From NCBI GenBank assembly GCA_018373675.1, contig JAHAGQ010000015.1:1-49602 (forward strand): DNA of 49,602 nt, read 5' to 3'. The translations under genes and the position numbers were made by a program. Shown here piece after piece: positions 25,861-33,056 of the stretch (positions are counted from its first letter, which is position 1; every line of letters starts with the position of its first letter). A model generated the notes under the pieces. That model saw only the letters and a program-made list of their open reading frames with translations. It did no database searches and was not told the origin of the DNA. Source of the DNA: Collinsella sp. Its GTDB lineage: Bacteria > Actinomycetota > Coriobacteriia > Coriobacteriales > Coriobacteriaceae.

Positions 25861-26009
25861 GACTATGCGCGTAAATGCGCATGCGAGGATCCTCCTGAAG
25901 CATAAAGGGGCGGAACTACAAAGCCCTAAAGGAAAGAGCAGGCTGCATTACTCCACCCCTCTGGGGGCAGCAGACATCAAAGGACCGTCCCTATGTGCCG
26001 CTTTCGTTG

Positions 26010-26083
26010 CAACGGCCACTCATTTAAGTCTGTCCCCAATGACTGCCAATCAACGGCCACTCATTTAAGTCTGTCCCCAATGA
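26010..26083. repeat. Two 33-bp direct repeats with GTCCCC core
   Basis: 26010-26042 and 26051-26083 are identical over 33 bp (41-bp period). In copy 2 ACTCATT pairs with AATGAGT around TAAGTCTGTCCCC. The complement reads GGGGACAGAC, linking it to the other GGGGAC elements at 19.6-23.8 kb. Confidence 0.8.
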
Positions 26084-26093
26084 GTGGGGATAG

Positions 26094-26123
26094 AAAAAAG
26101 CCCGGGTGCCGTGGCATCCGGGC
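26094..26123 (-). terminator. Terminator directly after rplX
   Basis: GCCCGGGTGCC (26100-26110) pairs with GGCATCCGGGC (26113-26123) with one G-T pair; on the minus strand six T follow. It closes the ribosomal operon 30 nt after the rplX stop. Confidence 0.85.
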
Positions 26124-26153
26124 CTTTGCTAGCAACTTGATGTTGCGGGCAGC

Positions 26154-26459
26154 TTAGAACTTGTGGCCGCACTTCTTGCAGACGCGCAGCTTGTTCTTGC
26201 CGTCCTTCTCGTGACCGACGCGGGTAACCTTACCGCACTCGGGGCAGACGAGATTGACGTTGGAGGCGTCGATGGGAGCCTCCTGCGAAACGATGCCGCC
26301 CTGCTGGTTGGCAGCGTTGGGCTTGACGGCCTTCTTGACGACCGAAACGCCCTCGACAACGACCTTGTTCTCGGCGGGGAGAGCACGCAGGACAACGCCC
26401 TGCTTGCCGCGATCCTTACCAGAGAGAACCTGGACCTTATCGCCCTTCTTGATATACAT
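26154..26459 (-). CDS. rplX: 50S ribosomal protein L24
   Basis: 101 aa, complete. KOW motif at the N-terminus (IKKGDKVQVLSGKDRGKQG). The C-terminal part carries two Cys pairs (CPECGK at about 74 and CKKCG at about 94) that would bind zinc, as in many bacterial L24 proteins. An assembly initiator on 23S rRNA. In most bacteria rplE follows directly; here a terminator follows instead, and then an unrelated operon in the same orientation. Confidence 0.98.
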   Translation of the reverse strand: MYIKKGDKVQVLSGKDRGKQGVVLRALPAENKVVVEGVSVVKKAVKPNAANQQGGIVSQEAPIDASNVNLVCPECGKVTRVGHEKDGKNKLRVCKKCGHKF

Positions 26460-26472
26460 ATATCTCCCCTAA

Positions 26473-26841
26473 CTACAGGGTCTCGGGAGCGAGCGAGACG
26501 ATCTTCATGTACTTCTTGTCACGAAGCTCGCGAGCGACGGGCCCGAAGATACGGGTGCCGACGGGCGAACCATCGTTGTTGATGACAACGCAGGCGTTCT
26601 CATCAAAGCGAATGTAGGAGCCATCCTTGCGGCGGATCTCCTTAACGGTGCGAACGACGACGCAACGGACAACGTCCTTCTTCTTGACGTTGGCGCCAGG
26701 GGTAGCCTCCTGGACAGCACCGATGAACACATCGCCGATGCCTGCATAACGACGCTTGGAACCGCCAAGCACCTTGATGCAGCGAATCTTGCGAGCGCCG
26801 GAGTTGTCGGCGACGTTCAGCATGGTTTGCATCTGAATCAT
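26473..26841 (-). CDS. rplN: 50S ribosomal protein L14
   Basis: 122 aa, exact family length, starting MIQMQTMLNVADNSGARK and including GDVFIGAVQEA and RFDENACVVIN. Contacts 16S rRNA at the subunit interface. It is preceded by an unusual 118-nt structured spacer after rpsQ, while the rest of this operon is tightly packed. Confidence 0.98.
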   Translation of the reverse strand: MIQMQTMLNVADNSGARKIRCIKVLGGSKRRYAGIGDVFIGAVQEATPGANVKKKDVVRCVVVRTVKEIRRKDGSYIRFDENACVVINNDGSPVGTRIFGPVARELRDKKYMKIVSLAPETL

Positions 26842-26866
26842 GGTAGATGTTCCTCCGAACTAAGAA

Positions 26867-26932
26867 CCGAAGAGAGGTGCGCAGCCTTTAGACGGCCTGT
26901 GGTATGCAAGCCAGGCATACGCACATCTTCGG
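26867..26932 (-). promoter_or_regulatory. Structured leader between rpsQ and rplN
   Basis: Outer stem CCGAAGA / TCTTCGG plus GTGCG / CGCAC (26867-26881 with 26920-26932). Inner stem GTATGC / GCATAC (26902-26907, 26915-26920), which is mutually exclusive with GCCTG / CAGGC (26895-26899, 26912-26916). Possible ribosomal-protein autoregulatory RNA. Confidence 0.4.
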
Positions 26933-26959
26933 AAACGTACAAGTCGTAAGAGCGACTGC

Positions 26960-27220
26960 TTATTTAGCGCGCTCGACGACCTCGATGAGGCGCCAACGCT
27001 TCATCTTGGACATAGGACGGGTCTCCATAACGCGGACGGTGTCGCCCACGCCAGCCGTGCACTCCTCGTCGTGAGCGTGCAGCTTCTTGGAGCTGGTCAT
27101 CATCTTGCCGTACTTGGGGTGACGCTTGCGCTCGGTGATGGTGACAACAATGGTCTTGGCACCGGAGACGGAGGTAACGACACCCGTACGGACCTTACGC
27201 GAGTTACGCGAATCAGTCAT
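26960..27220 (-). CDS. rpsQ: 30S ribosomal protein S17
   Basis: 86 aa. Family core KTIVVTITERKRHPKYGK and the GDTVRVMETRPMSKMKRW region. Binds 16S rRNA early in assembly. It lies 16 nt after rpmC in the usual rplP-rpmC-rpsQ order. Confidence 0.98.
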   Translation of the reverse strand: MTDSRNSRKVRTGVVTSVSGAKTIVVTITERKRHPKYGKMMTSSKKLHAHDEECTAGVGDTVRVMETRPMSKMKRWRLIEVVERAK

Positions 27221-27236
27221 GTTCTCTCCTTAGGTC

Positions 27237-27452
27237 CTACTCGGCGACAGCGGACTTCTCCGCTGCGATCTCGCGGGCGCGCTGCTCCGTGAGGACGCGA
27301 GCGATGTCCTTCTTCACGGTGTTGACGCGAGCGGTGTTGTCCAGCTGGCTGGTGGCCATCTGGAAACGAAGGTTAAAGAGCTCGGCGCGCATTTCCTTCA
27401 GCTTCTCAACGAGCTGAGCGTCCGAGAGCTCACGAATCTCTGCGGGCTTCAT
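27237..27452 (-). CDS. rpmC: 50S ribosomal protein L29
   Basis: 71 aa, two-helix protein at the tunnel exit. MKPAEIRELSDAQLVEKL start and the LFNLRFQMATSQLDN signature are typical. Its ATG overlaps the rplP stop (TAATG), showing translational coupling. Confidence 0.97.
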   Translation of the reverse strand: MKPAEIRELSDAQLVEKLKEMRAELFNLRFQMATSQLDNTARVNTVKKDIARVLTEQRAREIAAEKSAVAE

Positions 27453-27955
27453 TAGTTCTCCTCCTTGGCGGCGGCGGCGTCCTCAGCAGCCCACTTGGCC
27501 TCGAGAGCGGCCTCCTCAGCCATCTCCTTCTCGATGCGCTGCTCAGCGTTCTTGGCAGCAACAATCTTGGTCTTGATGGGGAGCTTGTGCTGCGCAAGAC
27601 GCAGAGCCTCGCGAGCGACCTCCTCGGGAACACCCTTGACCTCGAACATGATGCGGCCGGGCTTGACGACGGCCACCCACTCCTCGGGGTTACCCTTACC
27701 AGAACCCATGCGAGTCTCGGCAGGCTTCTTGGTGATGGGCTTATCGGGGAAGATCGTGATGTAGACACGACCGCCACGCTTCATGTAGCGGGTCATGGCA
27801 ATACGAGCGGCCTCGATCTGACGGTTGGTGATCCAATGGGCCTCGAGAGCCTGGATACCAAACTCGCCGAAATGCAGCTCGGTATTACCCTTGGCCTGGC
27901 CCTTCATGGAGCCACGCTGCACCTTGCGGTGAAGAATACGCTTAGGGGCAAGCAC
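27452..27955 (-). CDS. rplP: 50S ribosomal protein L16
   Basis: 167 aa, longer than the usual 137-145 because of an Ala/Glu-rich C-terminal tail of about 25 residues. GTG start overlapping the rpsC stop (TAGTG). Signatures KGNTELHFGEFGIQALE, TRYMKRGGRVYITIFPDK and RMGSGKGNPEEWVAVVKPG. Sits by the A-site tRNA and peptidyl transferase centre. The acidic tail is the only odd feature. Confidence 0.97.
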   Translation of the reverse strand: MLAPKRILHRKVQRGSMKGQAKGNTELHFGEFGIQALEAHWITNRQIEAARIAMTRYMKRGGRVYITIFPDKPITKKPAETRMGSGKGNPEEWVAVVKPGRIMFEVKGVPEEVAREALRLAQHKLPIKTKIVAAKNAEQRIEKEMAEEAALEAKWAAEDAAAAKEEN

Positions 27956-28665
27956 TACTGACCCCTCCTCTCGGAGTTACGACGACGAGGACGGGAAGAG
28001 CCCTCGAGTGCAGGGTTGGGAACAGGCTGGCCCGGGAGCTTCTCGCCCAGGTAGATCCAGACCTTCACGCCGCAAGCGCCCATGGTGGTGCTGGCGACAG
28101 CCGTGCCGTAGTCGATCTTGGCACGGAGGGTGTGCAGAGGCACGCGACCCTCGCGGTACCACTCACGACGGCCCATCTCGGCGCCGCCGAGACGACCGGA
28201 GCACTGGATACGGATGCCCTTAGCGCCGGCCTTGCGGGCGGACTGGACAGCCTTGCGCATAGCGCGACGGAAGGCAACGCGGCCCTCGAGCTGCTCGGCG
28301 ATAGACTGAGCAACGAGGTTGGCGTCGAGCTCGGGGCGCTTGATCTCGACAACGTCGACGGAGAGCTGGCCCTTGGAGACGCCAGCGACCTTCTCGAGCT
28401 CGGTGCGGAGGGTATCGATCTCGGCACCCTTCTTACCGATGACAACGCCGGGGCGAGCGGTGAGGATGATGACCTTCACCTTGTCGCCAGCGCGCTCGAT
28501 CTCGACGCGGGAGACAGCTGCGCGGGAAAGACGCTTCTCGAGGTACTTGCGGATCTCGAGATCGTTACCGAGGGTCTTAGCGTAATCCTTCTCTGCGAAC
28601 CAGCGGGAGCGCCAGTTCTCGGTAATGCCAAGACGGAAGCCGGTGGGGTAGACTTTCTGACCCAT
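27955..28665 (-). CDS. rpsC: 30S ribosomal protein S3
   Basis: 236 aa. N-terminal MGQKVYPTGFRLGITENWRS, KH domain with PGVVIGKKGAEIDTLR, and the C-terminal GGAEMGRREWYREGRVPLHT. Part of the mRNA entry helicase. Starts 6 nt after rplV and overlaps rplP by one base. Confidence 0.98.
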   Translation of the reverse strand: MGQKVYPTGFRLGITENWRSRWFAEKDYAKTLGNDLEIRKYLEKRLSRAAVSRVEIERAGDKVKVIILTARPGVVIGKKGAEIDTLRTELEKVAGVSKGQLSVDVVEIKRPELDANLVAQSIAEQLEGRVAFRRAMRKAVQSARKAGAKGIRIQCSGRLGGAEMGRREWYREGRVPLHTLRAKIDYGTAVASTTMGACGVKVWIYLGEKLPGQPVPNPALEGSSRPRRRNSERRGQ

Positions 28666-28671
28666 ACAGCT

Positions 28672-29043
28672 TTACGCCTCCTTTCGAGGAGCAACGACGA
28701 CGGTGATGTGGGAAGTACGCTTCAGAATGCGAGAAGCGGAACCCTTGGCGCGGGGACGGATGCGCTTAAGCGTCGGACCCTCGTCAACATAGGCAGCGGC
28801 GACAACCAGGTTGTCGGCACGCAGACCGTTGTTGTTCTCGGCGTTCGCAACGGCGGAACGGAGAACCTTCTCGACATCCACGGCGACGGCGCGGTCGCAG
28901 AAGTGGAGGATGTCGAAGGCCTGAGCGACAGGCTTGCGGCGGATCAGATCGACCACCAGGCGGGCCTTGCTGGGGGAAACACGCACGTACTTAGCGACGG
29001 CGCGAACCTCGGTGGCCTCAGTTTCAATAGACTTAGTTGCCAT
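28672..29043 (-). CDS. rplV: 50S ribosomal protein L22
   Basis: 123 aa. AKYVRVSPSKARLVVDLIR core and the C-terminal beta-hairpin region ending RIRPRAKGSASRILKRTSHI, which lines the exit tunnel. No deletion or insertion is seen in the hairpin, where macrolide resistance changes usually fall. A normal operon position between rpsS and rpsC. Confidence 0.98.
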   Translation of the reverse strand: MATKSIETEATEVRAVAKYVRVSPSKARLVVDLIRRKPVAQAFDILHFCDRAVAVDVEKVLRSAVANAENNNGLRADNLVVAAAYVDEGPTLKRIRPRAKGSASRILKRTSHITVVVAPRKEA

Positions 29044-29057
29044 TTACGGTTAACCCC

Positions 29058-29318
29058 CTATTTGGCCTTGTGGCCACGGAACGTACGAGTCGGCGCGAAC
29101 TCGCCGAGCTTGTGACCAACCATGGACTCGGTAACATACACGGGCACATGCTTGCGGCCGTCGTGGACGGCGATGGTGTGACCAACCATCTCGGGGAAGA
29201 TGGTGGACGCGCGGGACCAGGTCTTCACGACGTCCTTCTTGCCAGCCTCGTTCATCGCGGTGATACGCGAGAGAAGGCGAGTCTCCACGAACGGGCCCTT
29301 TTTGAGACTTCTGCTCAT
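29058..29318 (-). CDS. rpsS: 30S ribosomal protein S19
   Basis: 86 aa. MSRSLKKGPFVETRLLSRI start and the GHKLGEFAPTRTFRGHKAK end match the family. Binds the 30S head with S13. Order rplB-rpsS-rplV is canonical. Confidence 0.98.
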   Translation of the reverse strand: MSRSLKKGPFVETRLLSRITAMNEAGKKDVVKTWSRASTIFPEMVGHTIAVHDGRKHVPVYVTESMVGHKLGEFAPTRTFRGHKAK

Positions 29319-29350
29319 AAGTGCTTTCTCCTAAAACTCGGTATCCGAAA

Positions 29351-30181
29351 TTACTTCTTACGGCGACGAATGATGTGCTGGTTCGAGACCTTCTTCTTCT
29401 TGCGCGTACGAAGGCCCTTCGTCGGCTTACCCCAGGGGGTAACAGAGGGACGACCAGAGGTGTGGTTCTTGCCCTCGCCACCGCCGTGCGGGTGGTCGAC
29501 AGGGTTCATGACGGTACCGCGGACGGTCGGGCGCACGTTCATGTGACGCTTACGGCCGGCCTTGCCGATGACGATGTTGGAGTGATCGGCGTTGCCGACC
29601 TCACCGACGGTGGCGCGGCAGGTAACGAGGATGCGGCGCATCTCGGAGGAAGGCATACGGACGATAGCGTACTTGCCCTCCTTACCCATCAGCTGGCAGG
29701 AGTTACCGGCGGAACGGGCGATAGCAGCGCCCTTGCCCGGCTGGAACTCGACAGCGTGGATGAGCGTACCGACGGGGATGTCGGCGAGGGGCAGAGCGTT
29801 GCCCGGCTTGATGTCGGCGTCAGAACCGGACATGATGGTCTGACCGACCTCGAGGCCCTTGGGGGCCAGGATGTAGCGCTTCTCACCGTCAGCGTAGTGC
29901 AGCAGAGCGATGCGAGCGGAACGGTTCGGATCGTACTCGATCGTGGCAACCTTGGCGGGCACGCCGTCCTTGTTGCGCTTGAAGTCGATCACGCGGTAAC
30001 GACGCTTCACGCCGCCGCCCTGGTGGCGGGTGGTGATGCGGCCGTTGTTGTTACGACCGGCCTTCTTGGGCAGGGGCTCGAGAAGAGACTTCTCGGGCTT
30101 GGTGCAGGTGATCTCAGAGAAATCGGAGATCGTCTGCCAACGCCTACCAGCGGAGGTCGGCTTAAGGTGCTTTACAGCCAT
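29351..30181 (-). CDS. rplB: 50S ribosomal protein L2
   Basis: 276 aa from ATG 30181 (MAVKHLKPTSAGRRWQT, RBS AAAGG 7 nt upstream); an upstream ATG at 30256 would add 25 unrelated residues. Peptidyl transferase-associated protein; the family's conserved VMNPVDHPHGGGEG with the key His is intact. It is preceded by an unusual 179-nt spacer with a hairpin and a copy of the motif found upstream of rplC. Confidence 0.98.
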   Translation of the reverse strand: MAVKHLKPTSAGRRWQTISDFSEITCTKPEKSLLEPLPKKAGRNNNGRITTRHQGGGVKRRYRVIDFKRNKDGVPAKVATIEYDPNRSARIALLHYADGEKRYILAPKGLEVGQTIMSGSDADIKPGNALPLADIPVGTLIHAVEFQPGKGAAIARSAGNSCQLMGKEGKYAIVRMPSSEMRRILVTCRATVGEVGNADHSNIVIGKAGRKRHMNVRPTVRGTVMNPVDHPHGGGEGKNHTSGRPSVTPWGKPTKGLRTRKKKKVSNQHIIRRRKK

Positions 30182-30261
30182 TACAATCCCTTTCAATAGG
30201 AATCCGTTAGCCATCGCAGACAGGGATTCGAGGTTCTGCCTCGGGTGCGATGACACCGGAC

Positions 30262-30342
30262 GTATACACGGTTCCGGGCGTGTCCATTTTATACGCCCAA
30301 AACCTTGAGCTCTCGCCTCCCCTATTTGGGAGGCATGAGCTC
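30262..30342 (-). promoter_or_regulatory. Hairpin and promoter-like motif between rplW and rplB
   Basis: Stem GAGCTC-tc-GCCTCCC / GGGAGGC-at-GAGCTC (30307-30321, 30328-30342) just after rplW, followed on the minus strand by AAGGTTTTGGG. Then 30262-30286 matches 22 of 25 bases of the motif upstream of rplC (32127-32151). Looks like a terminator or attenuator followed by an internal promoter. Confidence 0.5.
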
Positions 30343-30360
30343 ACTCAACAGCAGCGAGTC

Positions 30361-30648
30361 TTAGGCCTGGTTGCCAAAGACCTCGATGGTGTCGCCCTCG
30401 GCCAGCGTGACGATGGCCTTCTTCCAAGAACGGGTCTTGCCGGCGACATAGCGCACGCGCTTGGTCTTGGGCTTGACCGTCAGGGTGTTCACGCGAACGA
30501 CCTTGACGCCGAAGATCTCCTCGACAGCGTCCTTGATCTGATACTTGTTAGCATCCTTGGCGACCTCGAACGTGTACTTGTTCAGCTCCATGCCGGAGAA
30601 GGAACGCTCGGACACGATCGGACGGATGATGATCTCGTGGGCGGTCAT
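30361..30648 (-). CDS. rplW: 50S ribosomal protein L23
   Basis: 95 aa. IIIRPIVSERSFSGMELNKY and the NTLTVKPKTKRVRYVAGKT signature. Docking site of trigger factor and SRP at the tunnel exit. Its ATG follows the rplD stop directly. Confidence 0.97.
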   Translation of the reverse strand: MTAHEIIIRPIVSERSFSGMELNKYTFEVAKDANKYQIKDAVEEIFGVKVVRVNTLTVKPKTKRVRYVAGKTRSWKKAIVTLAEGDTIEVFGNQA

Positions 30649-31275
30649 TTATGCAAGCACCTCCCCGAAGTGAGCGGCGATGTCGGCGGGCATCAGCACG
30701 GCGTTGTTGTTGACGAGATCGTAGGTGTTGGCCTCGTCGGCAGTGATGATGAACGTCTTGGGAATGTTGCGGAACGACAGGTAGGCGTTGACGTCCTCAT
30801 CGCGAACGATGATGGTCAGACGCTTGCCCTCAAGGCCGAGAGCCTTGAGCATGGCGACGGCAGCCTTGGTGGAAGGCTTCTCGAAGCCGTAGTCGTCGAC
30901 GAGCACGAGCTCGCCATCGGCCAGCTTGGCGGACAGCGCGGAGCGCATAGCCAGCTTGACCTCCTTGTTGTTCATACGCTTAGCGTAGGAACGGGGCTTG
31001 GGGGCGAAGACAACGCCACCGTGACGCCACTGGGCAGCACGGATGGAACCCTGGCGGGCACGGCCGGTGCCCTTCTGACGCCAAGGCTTCTTGCCGCCAC
31101 CGGAAACCTCAGAGCGGCCCTTAGCGGACTGGGTACCCTGACGCCAAGAGGCCATCTGGCACTTGACGATGTGGTGCATAACGTGGATGTTCGGCTCGAT
31201 GCCGTACACCTCAGCGGCGAGCTCGGCCTCGGCGACCTTCTTGCCCTCGCTGTTCTTTACTTCAAACTTTGCCAT
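30649..31275 (-). CDS. rplD: 50S ribosomal protein L4
   Basis: 208 aa. The tunnel loop signature reads KPWRQKGTGRARQGSIRAAQ, without visible deletion. In other bacteria L4 also represses its own operon through the mRNA leader; the long leader before rplC here is a candidate target. It lies 46 nt after rplC. Confidence 0.98.
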   Translation of the reverse strand: MAKFEVKNSEGKKVAEAELAAEVYGIEPNIHVMHHIVKCQMASWRQGTQSAKGRSEVSGGGKKPWRQKGTGRARQGSIRAAQWRHGGVVFAPKPRSYAKRMNNKEVKLAMRSALSAKLADGELVLVDDYGFEKPSTKAAVAMLKALGLEGKRLTIIVRDEDVNAYLSFRNIPKTFIITADEANTYDLVNNNAVLMPADIAAHFGEVLA

Positions 31276-31321
31276 TTAAGTGTTCTCCTTGGTATGACGC
31301 TGGGCTAAATGGGCTGGGCCC

Positions 31322-31942
31322 TTAGGCCATACGGATGGCGACGAGACCATTCTTGGCACCCGGGACAGCGCCCTTGACCAAGATGAGGTTCTGCTCGGCA
31401 TCGATGCGGACAACGGAAAGGTTCTTGACGGTAACGCGCTCGTTACCCATGTGACCGGCCATCTTGACGCCCTTGAGGACGCGCGCAGGATAGGCGCACT
31501 GACCGATAGAACCGGGGTGACGCTGGAAGTGAGAACCATGCGTCATAGGACCGCGGCGCTGACCCCAGCGCTTGATGCGACCCTGGAAGCCCTTACCCTT
31601 GGAGGTACCGATGACGTCGACCTTCTCGACATCAGCGAAATCAGCGACGGTGACGACCTCGCCGACCTTGTGCTCCTCGCCGTTCTCGACGCGGACCTCA
31701 CGAAGGAAACGGACAGGCTCGACGCCAGCCTTGGCGAAGTGACCAGCCATGGGCTTGTTCACGTTCTTGGCCTTGATGTCGCCGAAACCGATCTGGACGG
31801 CGTCATAGCCGTCGGTTGCCTGAGTTTTAACCTGCGAGACAGCGCAGGGGCCAGCCTGGATGACCGTGACGGGAACGACGTTGTCGTCCTCGTCCCAAAC
31901 CTGGGTCATGCCAATCTTGCGGCCGAGAATCATGCTGATCAA
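31322..31942 (-). CDS. rplC: 50S ribosomal protein L3
   Basis: 206 aa from a TTG at 31942 (MISMILGRKIGMTQVW), with GGGA 7 nt upstream; an ATG at 31933 is the alternative and lacks a ribosome site. Family signature FQGRIKRWGQRRGPMTHGS present. It is the first gene of this ribosomal operon: rpsJ, which normally precedes it, lies 14 kb away after fusA. Confidence 0.97.
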   Translation of the reverse strand: MISMILGRKIGMTQVWDEDDNVVPVTVIQAGPCAVSQVKTQATDGYDAVQIGFGDIKAKNVNKPMAGHFAKAGVEPVRFLREVRVENGEEHKVGEVVTVADFADVEKVDVIGTSKGKGFQGRIKRWGQRRGPMTHGSHFQRHPGSIGQCAYPARVLKGVKMAGHMGNERVTVKNLSVVRIDAEQNLILVKGAVPGAKNGLVAIRMA

Positions 31943-32151
31943 GATATGATCCCAACTCTCGCGTGGTCTTGGGACAATGCGTACACCACCGAGCGTACGC
32001 CCCTAGAGGACCACTACTTACACGACGTGCTCCCCAGCCTTGTATTTCGCCCGGACTACCTGACAACCCTATTAAGCAGGCATTTTGTCCAGCCAGAATA
32101 CTCCCCTGGTTACACACAGCTGTTTAGTATACACGGCTGCGGGCGTATCCA
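31943..32151 (-). promoter_or_regulatory. rplC leader and promoter region
   Basis: On the minus strand an extended -10-like TGTATACT lies at about 32124-32131, inside the 25-bp motif 32127-32151 shared with rplB. The ~180-nt leader folds GCGTAC / GTACGC (31979-31984, 31995-32000) and TCCCAA / TTGGGA (31969-31974, 31950-31955). The second stem covers the GGGA ribosome site of rplC. Confidence 0.45.
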
Positions 32152-32195
32152 TCGAGATTCATATTTCACTCACATTGTTTACGCAGGTAAAGTGC

Positions 32196-32360
32196 GTGGA
32201 GTCGCCTGGGCTTGGCAGAGGGGCGGCGAAATATACTAAGTTTGCTGCTCTACAGTCCTGCGCAAGACGGAAAGCACATTAAGTGCTTTCCTTTGCGTGC
32301 GGAACTCGCGACAAACTTAATATATTTCGCCGCCCCTCTGCCAAGCTCGGGAGACGACAC
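32196..32360. repeat. Copy A of the 84-bp element within a long inverted repeat
   Basis: The core 32237-32320 is identical to 49507-49590. Its outer arms 32211-32235 and 32321-32345 are perfect 25-bp inverted copies, extended imperfectly to 32196 and 32360. The core itself folds: TAAGTTTG / CAAACTTA ends, TGCGCAA / TTGCGTG with two G-T pairs, and GGAAAGCAC / GTGCTTTCC around ATTAA. It lies between the phosphatase stop and the rplC promoter. Confidence 0.9.
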
Positions 32361-32390
32361 GTTGATGTCTGCTTAACTCTGCTCGCTCAG

Positions 32391-33017
32391 CTAATTACTT
32401 TGTTGGGGATCCACAATTTGCTGGAGGGTGAACTTGCATTGCATTGGCTCGCCTTCTGCTTGTGGCTTTGCCTCATCGAAATCGAAGATCATGATGGCGC
32501 AGTTGGGGAGTTTTGTTGGGAGCTTGAAGCCCTCTGGGGCTGCAGCCTTGATGAATTGGCGGCTGGCGCTGCCGTGGCTTACTGCTAGAAGGGTTTCGAT
32601 GGCCTCGGAGCCCATGAGATTGGTGAGGGTGCCTACCATGCGCTCTTGCAGTGCGCGGCTTCCTTCTCCTCCGAAGGGGACCAGATCCTCGCCTGGATCC
32701 CAGACGTCGGTGGGAAGGGCATCGTGGGGCCCTTCTTCGAAGGTGCCGTAGCAGCGCTCGATGATGCCTTCGCAGGGCTCGACTGCTGCGTCCGGGCCGA
32801 GGAGCTCGCATGCGACGAGCTGAGCTGTGTCCATGGCTCGGCCTAAGGGTGATGAGGCCACTTTGTCGGGGACGACGTTGTGGGCTTTGAGCCATGCGGC
32901 TGCCATCCCGGCTTGCTGACGGCCCAAATCGGTGAGCGGTGAATCGCAGCGACCCTGGACGAGCTTTTTAACGTTGAATTCCGTCTGACCATGGCGGAGT
33001 AGATATAGACGCTTCAT
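32391..33017 (-). CDS. Histidine phosphatase family protein (phosphoglycerate mutase-like)
   Basis: 208 aa. Catalytic LLRHGQTEFN at about 6-15 with R8-H9, SSPLGRAMDTA near 55 and the second catalytic His in AVSHGSASRQF near 145. Cytoplasmic phosphatase of the cobalamin phosphatase/GpmB group; the substrate cannot be inferred. No obvious operon partner. Its transcript would run into the palindromic element at 32196-32360. Confidence 0.92.
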   Translation of the reverse strand: MKRLYLLRHGQTEFNVKKLVQGRCDSPLTDLGRQQAGMAAAWLKAHNVVPDKVASSPLGRAMDTAQLVACELLGPDAAVEPCEGIIERCYGTFEEGPHDALPTDVWDPGEDLVPFGGEGSRALQERMVGTLTNLMGSEAIETLLAVSHGSASRQFIKAAAPEGFKLPTKLPNCAIMIFDFDEAKPQAEGEPMQCKFTLQQIVDPQQSN

Positions 33018-33056
33018 GCTCTCCCCTTCTGTATACCTAGCTTTACCGGCGCAGCC

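Noticed and set aside
32196..32360. Adapter or fold-back assembly artefact explaining the 84-bp element
   Set aside because: Copy A arms carry several mismatches and wobble pairs spread over 40 bp, which indicates natural divergence; still listed as the refuting alternative because reads cannot be seen.
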